From contig NZ_JAHWXP010000003.1 of NCBI RefSeq assembly GCF_019857185.1, positions 685,036 through 749,035 of the forward strand: a stretch of DNA of 64,000 nt, given 5' to 3'. Of this stretch, positions 59,927-64,000 are shown piece after piece. Position 1 is the stretch's first letter. Every line of letters starts with the position of its first letter. The position numbers and the translations under genes are program-made. Source of the stretch: Alteriqipengyuania abyssalis (lineage in GTDB: Bacteria > Pseudomonadota > Alphaproteobacteria > Sphingomonadales > Sphingomonadaceae). The notes under the pieces are model-generated. The model had not been told where the DNA came from. It worked only from the letters and a program-made list of their open reading frames with translations, and searched no databases.

Positions 59927-60891
59927 GCGGATTCACCGCTAGTGCGAGACCGGGCGTCGGCGACGATCTCGGCGATCACCGCCAGCGCGACCTCCCACGG
60001 CGATGCCGCGCCAATAGGCAGGCCGATCGGGGCCTTGAGGCGGTCGATCTCGCCCTCGCGCAATCCTGCGGCGCGCAGGCCAGCCCTTCGCTCGTCCAGC
60101 TTGCGCCGCGAGCCGAGCACCCCGACATAGCCCGCCGACCCGGCAAGTGCGGGCACCAGCGCCTCCCGATCGCGCTCCAGATCGTGCGTTGCGACGGCGA
60201 TGGCCGTCCATGGGTCGGGCGCGATGCTCGCCAGCGAATCGGCCAAGGCGCTGCGCAGCACCGGCACCTCCAAAGGCGTCTCGCCTTCCGGGGCGAAGGG
60301 CGCGAGGAGCACGGTATCCCAGCCAATCCTCTGGCCAAGTGCGGCGATCGCGAGTGCGAAGGGGTCTGTGCCGACCACCGCCAGCCGCTGCGCGGGATCG
60401 TAGCGACGGCGGACCCGCGCGCGAGGAGCCGGGTCGGTCACCCCATCCTTGCTGCAGCTTCGGTGCTTGCCGTCGCTGGTCCACAAGGCGGGTTCGCGCG
60501 CCAACGTCAGGCGGCGCAGATCGTGAACTGCCGCATCGTCGGGCGGGACCCGCTCGAGCTCCACTTGGATCCTTCCACCACACGGCAGGCGAATGTCGAT
60601 GAACGGGCTGCCCTCGCCATAGACCAGCCGCCGCGGCTGCCCGTCGGCAATCGCCTCGCGCGCGTGGAGGGCGACGTCCGCCTCGATGCAGCCGCCCGAG
60701 AGGAAACCCCAATAGCTAGCTGCCGTGACCAGCATCTGTGCCCCGACCGGGCGCGGCCCGCCATCGGCCGCCACGATCGTGGCCAGCGCGAACGTCTCGC
60801 CGGCGTCGGCCGCGCGGAACATCTGCGAGCGGACATCATCCACCAGCCCCTCGGTCGGCCACTCTCCAATGCCGGGTTCGGCAGCGCTCAT
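59923..60891 (-). CDS. XdhC family molybdoenzyme maturation protein
   Basis: A 322-residue protein with an XdhC N-terminal region (ETFALATIVAADGGPRPVGAQMLV; WGFLSGGCIEADVALHAREAI) and a C-terminal Rossmann-like region (RLAVVGTDPFALAIAALGQ; VATHDLERDREALVPAL; GYVGVLGSRRKLDERR). XdhC binds molybdenum cofactor and helps sulfurate and insert it. Co-translated with the nucleotidyltransferase downstream. Confidence 0.93.
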   Translation of the reverse strand: MSAAEPGIGEWPTEGLVDDVRSQMFRAADAGETFALATIVAADGGPRPVGAQMLVTAASYWGFLSGGCIEADVALHAREAIADGQPRRLVYGEGSPFIDIRLPCGGRIQVELERVPPDDAAVHDLRRLTLAREPALWTSDGKHRSCSKDGVTDPAPRARVRRRYDPAQRLAVVGTDPFALAIAALGQRIGWDTVLLAPFAPEGETPLEVPVLRSALADSLASIAPDPWTAIAVATHDLERDREALVPALAGSAGYVGVLGSRRKLDERRAGLRAAGLREGEIDRLKAPIGLPIGAASPWEVALAVIAEIVADARSRTSGESA

Positions 60892-61057
60892 GCGGCCACC
60901 GTCATGCCGTCTTCGTCATGGGCAAATGGCTGATTTGGGGAGGGCTTATACATTTTCTGCACCGCTAGCAGGCCTGCCCGCATTGGGGCCAGCGAAACAG
61001 TCAGACCTTGTCGCCCCCGCTCCAAGCACCAGATTGAACCCCCACCCGCGCAGGCCT

Positions 61058-61074
61058 ATACCCCCCTTGAGTAT
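61058..61074 (+). promoter_or_regulatory. CsoR/RcnR-type operator
   Basis: ATACCCCCCTTGAGTAT: a 17-bp site with ATAC/GTAT arms around a C-run and 20 bases before the csoR-like gene. G/C tracts flanked by AT inverted arms are the standard operator type for DUF156 repressors, so autoregulation is likely. Confidence 0.75.
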
Positions 61075-61093
61075 GCAGATACGAGCGTTGAGA

Positions 61094-61363
61094 ATGAGCG
61101 ACACCAAGACCGCCAAGATCAATCGGCTGAACCGGATTGCCGGGCAGGTGCGCGGCCTTGCGCAGATGATCGAGGATGATCGCTATTGCATCGACATCCT
61201 GCATCAGATGCAGGCGGTCAAATCCGCGCTCGCCAAGGTGGAGACCCAGGTTCTGAAGGATCACGCCGCCTGCTGCGTGGCCGAAGCGATCGCCAGCGGC
61301 GACGAGGGCGACCAGCGCGAAAAGTTCGAGGAACTGATCGAGCTGTTCGCCAAGCGCCGCTGA
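61094..61363 (+). CDS. metal-sensing repressor of the CsoR/RcnR (DUF156) family
   Basis: An 89-residue all-helical repressor. INRLNRIAGQVRGLAQMIED is the DNA-binding helix region; metal ligands appear as Cys in RYCIDIL and His-x3-Cys in KDHAACCV, the Cys-His-Cys set of Cu(I)-type CsoR. A candidate operator lies just upstream. No copper exporter is adjacent, so the wider regulon is unknown. An in-frame ATG at 61073 could extend the start. Confidence 0.9.
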   Translation: MSDTKTAKINRLNRIAGQVRGLAQMIEDDRYCIDILHQMQAVKSALAKVETQVLKDHAACCVAEAIASGDEGDQREKFEELIELFAKRR

Positions 61364-61376
61364 CTGCGTAGAGTTC

Positions 61377-61805
61377 TCAGGCTGCGAAGTCGTAGGGACT
61401 CGCCGCGTCGTCGGCCTTCCACTTGCGCTCGGTCTCGCTGTCGGGAAGCGGTGCGGGGTAGCCTTGGATGCGCCAGAGCTTGAACGGCGTTTCGTCGAAG
61501 TGAACCTCCCAGCGATAGCCCATATCCGAGGTGAAAGCGGCCAGCGACGCGCTCACACGGTTAAGCCATTTCTGGGCGAGTGCATCCTCGGAGAACTGCC
61601 GGGCGATATGATCGACCGCGATGCGGACGAAATCGTCGGTCGGCTTGCCGCTGACGAACATCCTGTCGCGCGGCATCTCGTGGAACACCACGCCCACGTA
61701 GAAGGCCGGGAGCATCGGGTAGAAATCGACGATGGTCTTCGCGATCTCGGCCTTGGTCTCGGGCGTGTAGGCATCGACCGGGTGATAGATGGTCCAAAGT
61801 GGCAT
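61377..61805 (-). CDS. tautomerase-family protein (cis-CaaD-like type)
   Basis: A 142-residue protein started at 61805 so that Pro follows Met; tautomerase-superfamily enzymes use that Pro1 as catalytic base. MPLWTIYHPVDAYTPETKAEIA is the N-terminus, and YVGVVFHEMPRDRMFVSGKP the second strand region. AGGAGA lies about 8 bases upstream. Resembles the Tautomerase_3 group; substrate unknown. It is 23 bp downstream of the aldehyde dehydrogenase gene and likely cotranscribed. Confidence 0.85.
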   Translation of the reverse strand: MPLWTIYHPVDAYTPETKAEIAKTIVDFYPMLPAFYVGVVFHEMPRDRMFVSGKPTDDFVRIAVDHIARQFSEDALAQKWLNRVSASLAAFTSDMGYRWEVHFDETPFKLWRIQGYPAPLPDSETERKWKADDAASPYDFAA

Positions 61806-61828
61806 TTCTTCTTCTCCTGTGGTGGTGA

Positions 61829-63220
61829 TCAAGCGCCCAGCGGCGGCGTCCCGCAGGGGACCGCCGTGACGAGTTTGCGATTCAGAAATTCGCCGAACCC
61901 TGCCTCGGCCAGTTCGCGCCCGAAGCCCGATTGGCCGATCCCGCCGAAGGGCAGATCGGCCTGGGTGCGCGATGCCTGATTGATGAAGACCATGCCGCTG
62001 GCGATGCGGCGCGCCATGCGCCCGGCCGCCTCGATGTCTTCGGACAGGATCGAGGCGCCGAGCCCGAACGGCGTCGCGTTGGCGAGGGAGACGGCCTCGT
62101 CATCGCTGCCCACGGCATCCAGCATCAGGACCGGGCCGAAGAATTCCTCGCGATAGACCGGGTTGTCCGGCGCCATGTCGGCCAGAATTGTCGGCTCGAA
62201 GTAGAACCCCGCTCGGTCCATCCGGCTGCCGCCAGCCACCAGGCGCGCACCGTGGGCCACCGCCCGGTCGACCTGATCCTGGAGCGTTTGCGCCGCGCGC
62301 GCCGAGACGAGGGGGCCGAGCTTGGTCTTCGGGTCGCCCGGATCGCCTGCAGGAATCGTCGCGAATATCCGCGCAAGCGCGGCCTCCAGGATCTGTGCCC
62401 GCTCCTCGCCGACGACGATCAGCCGCTTTGTCCCCACGCAGCACTGGCCGGTATTGAGTAATCGCCCGAACAGGGCCTGCTGAACCGCCCATTCGACCGG
62501 CGCATCCTCGCGCACGATCATCGGGTCGCTGCCGCCGAGTTCCAGAACCACCTTCTTCAGGTTGCGCCCCGCCTGTTCGGCAATGGCAGCGCCGGCCCGT
62601 GTGCTGCCGGTGAGGGTGACGCCCCTGATCCGAGCGTCCGCGATCAGCTCGCCGATCTGGTCGTGCGACGCGAAGATATTTGTATATACACCTTTGACGT
62701 CGCAGTGCTTTTCGAACAGCGCGGCAATCTCCACCGCGCATTCGGGGACCAGCTCCGAAGGCTTCACGATCACAACGTTGCCCGCCGCAAGCTGCGGTGC
62801 GGCGACGCGGAAGATCTGGTAGAACGGAAAATTCCACGGCTCGATCGCGAGGATCGGCCCGATCGGCTCTTTCAGGACGAGCGCGCCCTCGACGCCGGGT
62901 ACCTGCTCCGGGGCGAGGAATTGCCCGGCATGGTCCGCGTAATAGTCGCAGATCTGCGCGCAGAGCTGGATTTCGAAATAAGCCTCCTGAACCCTTTTGC
63001 CCATCTCGCTGACGATGACCGAGGCCAGCCGACCGGCATCCTCGCGCAAGCAAGCGGCAACCGCGCGGAGCATTGCGCTGCGGACAGACAACTCGGTGCC
63101 TCGCCAGACCTCGAAGGCGTCCGCAGCCTGCTGCACGGTCGCTTCGAGCGCCTCATTCGTGATCAAGGCGAATTCCGCCCCGGGTGAAGCGGTGGTGGGG
63201 TTTATCGACTGGTATTGCAT
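61829..63220 (-). CDS. NAD-dependent aldehyde dehydrogenase, succinate-semialdehyde dehydrogenase-like
   Basis: A 463-residue enzyme started at 63220. Catalytic Cys in LNTGQCCVGTKRLIV and Glu in VLELGGSDPMIV; the substrate-pocket EPWNFPFYQIFR and late SRTQADLPFGGIGQSGFGREL support the short succinate-semialdehyde/aldehyde dehydrogenase group. Divergent-type control by the MarR gene directly upstream is likely, as an inverted repeat resembling an operator sits at 63279-63303. Confidence 0.9.
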   Translation of the reverse strand: MQYQSINPTTASPGAEFALITNEALEATVQQAADAFEVWRGTELSVRSAMLRAVAACLREDAGRLASVIVSEMGKRVQEAYFEIQLCAQICDYYADHAGQFLAPEQVPGVEGALVLKEPIGPILAIEPWNFPFYQIFRVAAPQLAAGNVVIVKPSELVPECAVEIAALFEKHCDVKGVYTNIFASHDQIGELIADARIRGVTLTGSTRAGAAIAEQAGRNLKKVVLELGGSDPMIVREDAPVEWAVQQALFGRLLNTGQCCVGTKRLIVVGEERAQILEAALARIFATIPAGDPGDPKTKLGPLVSARAAQTLQDQVDRAVAHGARLVAGGSRMDRAGFYFEPTILADMAPDNPVYREEFFGPVLMLDAVGSDDEAVSLANATPFGLGASILSEDIEAAGRMARRIASGMVFINQASRTQADLPFGGIGQSGFGRELAEAGFGEFLNRKLVTAVPCGTPPLGA

Positions 63221-63278
63221 GGACTGCCCTCTGCGACTTGGGATCGGCGACGATGACCACCGCCTCCCGACCAAAGCA

Positions 63279-63303
63279 TGCATATACATGTTAGACGTAT
63301 GCA
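63279..63303. promoter_or_regulatory. candidate MarR operator before aldehyde dehydrogenase
   Basis: Inverted repeat TGCATATAC...GTATGCA, about 60 bases before the aldehyde dehydrogenase start. Its left part, read on the minus strand, is ACATGTATATGCA, nearly identical to ACATGTATGTGCA at 63895-63907 upstream of marR. Confidence 0.6.
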
Positions 63304-63339
63304 CGCAAGTCCCGCGGCACATCTGCGGCGGCGCGGTCG

Positions 63340-63792
63340 CTAAGCGGTCCTGAGATCGGTCAGGCGGCTGCGAACGCCCGCCACGTTTTGCGGGCCGAGG
63401 CGCGCTTCAAGATCCTGCTGCGTGTCGAGCCAGCGGGGATAGACCTCGCGCAGCGTCGATAGCCCCTTGTCGGTCAGGACCAGTTCCTGCGCGCGCCCTT
63501 CACTACCGGGCGGCTCAACATGACCCGACTTGCGCAGTTTTGCCAGATTGCGCGACAGGGTGCTCGCTTCGATGTCGAGCCATTCGCCAAGCTGCGCGAT
63601 CGAGGTCGGCCGGTATTTGGCGATCGTCACCAGCAACGTGAATTGCGTGATCGTTATCCCGCTTCCGGCGAGCGCACGATCATAGGATCTCCCGATGACG
63701 CGGGCCGTCCTGAGGGTCGGCGCAGCAAGACACCTCGACGTGATCTCGTCGAGCATCGTCCTGTCGTCGGGAGTTTTCGCTTCGTCGGTCAT
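63340..63792 (-). CDS. MarR-family transcriptional regulator
   Basis: A 150-residue winged-helix regulator. The recognition region is TSIAQLGEWLDIEASTLSRNLAKLRKSGHVE near residue 67, followed by the wing GRAQELVLTDKGL. Flanking helices form the usual dimer interface. MarR proteins sense small phenolic or oxidative ligands. It lies upstream of and on the same strand as the aldehyde dehydrogenase and tautomerase genes, which it probably controls. Confidence 0.92.
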   Translation of the reverse strand: MTDEAKTPDDRTMLDEITSRCLAAPTLRTARVIGRSYDRALAGSGITITQFTLLVTIAKYRPTSIAQLGEWLDIEASTLSRNLAKLRKSGHVEPPGSEGRAQELVLTDKGLSTLREVYPRWLDTQQDLEARLGPQNVAGVRSRLTDLRTA

Positions 63793-63894
63793 CGGGCTAT
63801 CATGTGCTCGGCCACCTCTCGATACCGGGCTCTTGTACGACGCCCGGGCCGGCAATGGCAGCGGATCATATCTCGCTCCGCTTAACACGCAGGA

Positions 63895-63907
63895 ACATGT
63901 ATGTGCA
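63895..63907. promoter_or_regulatory. second copy of the putative MarR operator half-site
   Basis: ACATGTATGTGCA lies 103 bases before marR. The surrounding stretch 63793-64000 is AT-richer and holds promoters but no gene I can support; an ATG at 63966 may start a gene that leaves the window. Confidence 0.5.
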
Positions 63908-64000
63908 ATCTCACTGAGATTATATCAAGTTTCAGCGATCCCCCGCTGAAAGCGCGTCTCACCCCATGGGAACTATGCTGAGCGATGTGCCGTGGCAGGA

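Noticed and set aside
63966..64000. Possible start of a gene leaving the right edge (MGTMLSDVPWQ)
   Set aside because: Only eleven codons are visible and no Shine-Dalgarno sequence is clear, so it cannot be supported.

Overview
The window looks like ordinary chromosome from a high-GC alphaproteobacterium of the order Sphingomonadales, most likely family Erythrobacteraceae (Erythrobacter, Qipengyuania or Altererythrobacter type). The pointers are strong GC bias at third codon positions, a crtY-crtI-crtB carotenoid operon, a two-gene methionine synthase, DUF885 and S9 peptidases, a MipA/OmpV porin, and many small outer-membrane lipoproteins. This is inferred from gene content; no marker gene such as 16S rRNA is present.

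Layout. 1-5000: small envelope proteins (Mpo1-like, lipoproteins, fasciclin), a cold shock protein, an orphan helix-turn-helix gene beside a cluster of GGGTGACAC palindromes, and a YaiI/DUF188 protein. 5000-6700: an AT-richer, foreign-looking OLD-type ATPase/TOPRIM nuclease gene, split by one extra base in an A7 run. 6700-10750: a decayed second thiC tail, a thiC-led operon and its TPP riboswitch. 10770-19500: membrane proteins, an AbgT-type transporter and peptidases/amidohydrolase. 19480-26720: porin, crtY-crtI-LOG-crtB, and a biotin-dependent carboxylase alpha subunit with a compositionally odd internal segment. 26850-32700: MFS exporter, dinB, NUDIX, Dps, a GDT1-like protein, a diguanylate cyclase and tRNA-Gly(CCC). 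32900-42840: valine catabolism (mmsA, acyl-CoA dehydrogenase, 3-hydroxyisobutyryl-CoA hydrolase, enoyl-CoA hydratase, mmsB) interrupted by a lipoprotein/polysaccharide-deacetylase cluster. 42990-48600: the glycine cleavage operon (tandem glycine riboswitch, gcvT-gcvH-gcvPA-gcvPB) ending in an Nmad3-like gene. 48600-54840: an ArsR-methyltransferase/metF/metH-1/GNAT/metH-2 operon. 54890-64000: flavin reductase, glutathione-dependent formaldehyde oxidation (adhC-cupin-fghA), a GAF-GGDEF cyclase, XdhC/MobA-like maturation proteins, a CsoR-type regulator, and a MarR-linked aldehyde dehydrogenase.

How it works together. Folate one-carbon metabolism is a theme: glycine cleavage makes methylene-THF, MetF reduces it and the split MetH uses it to remethylate homocysteine; ThiC and the formaldehyde pathway are linked to the same chemistry. 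Regulation is readable in the DNA at several points: TPP riboswitch with a terminator hairpin, glycine riboswitch, ArsR-like and CsoR-like operators, and a repeated 13-mer around marR.

No CRISPR array, complete insertion sequence, prophage or integrase was seen. The strongest candidates for something unusual are the solitary OLD-like nuclease with its frameshift next to a thiC remnant, the Nmad3-like protein at the end of the glycine-riboswitch operon, the orphan HTH gene with palindromic repeats, and the mosaic carboxylase gene. None of these is proven to be a new system.
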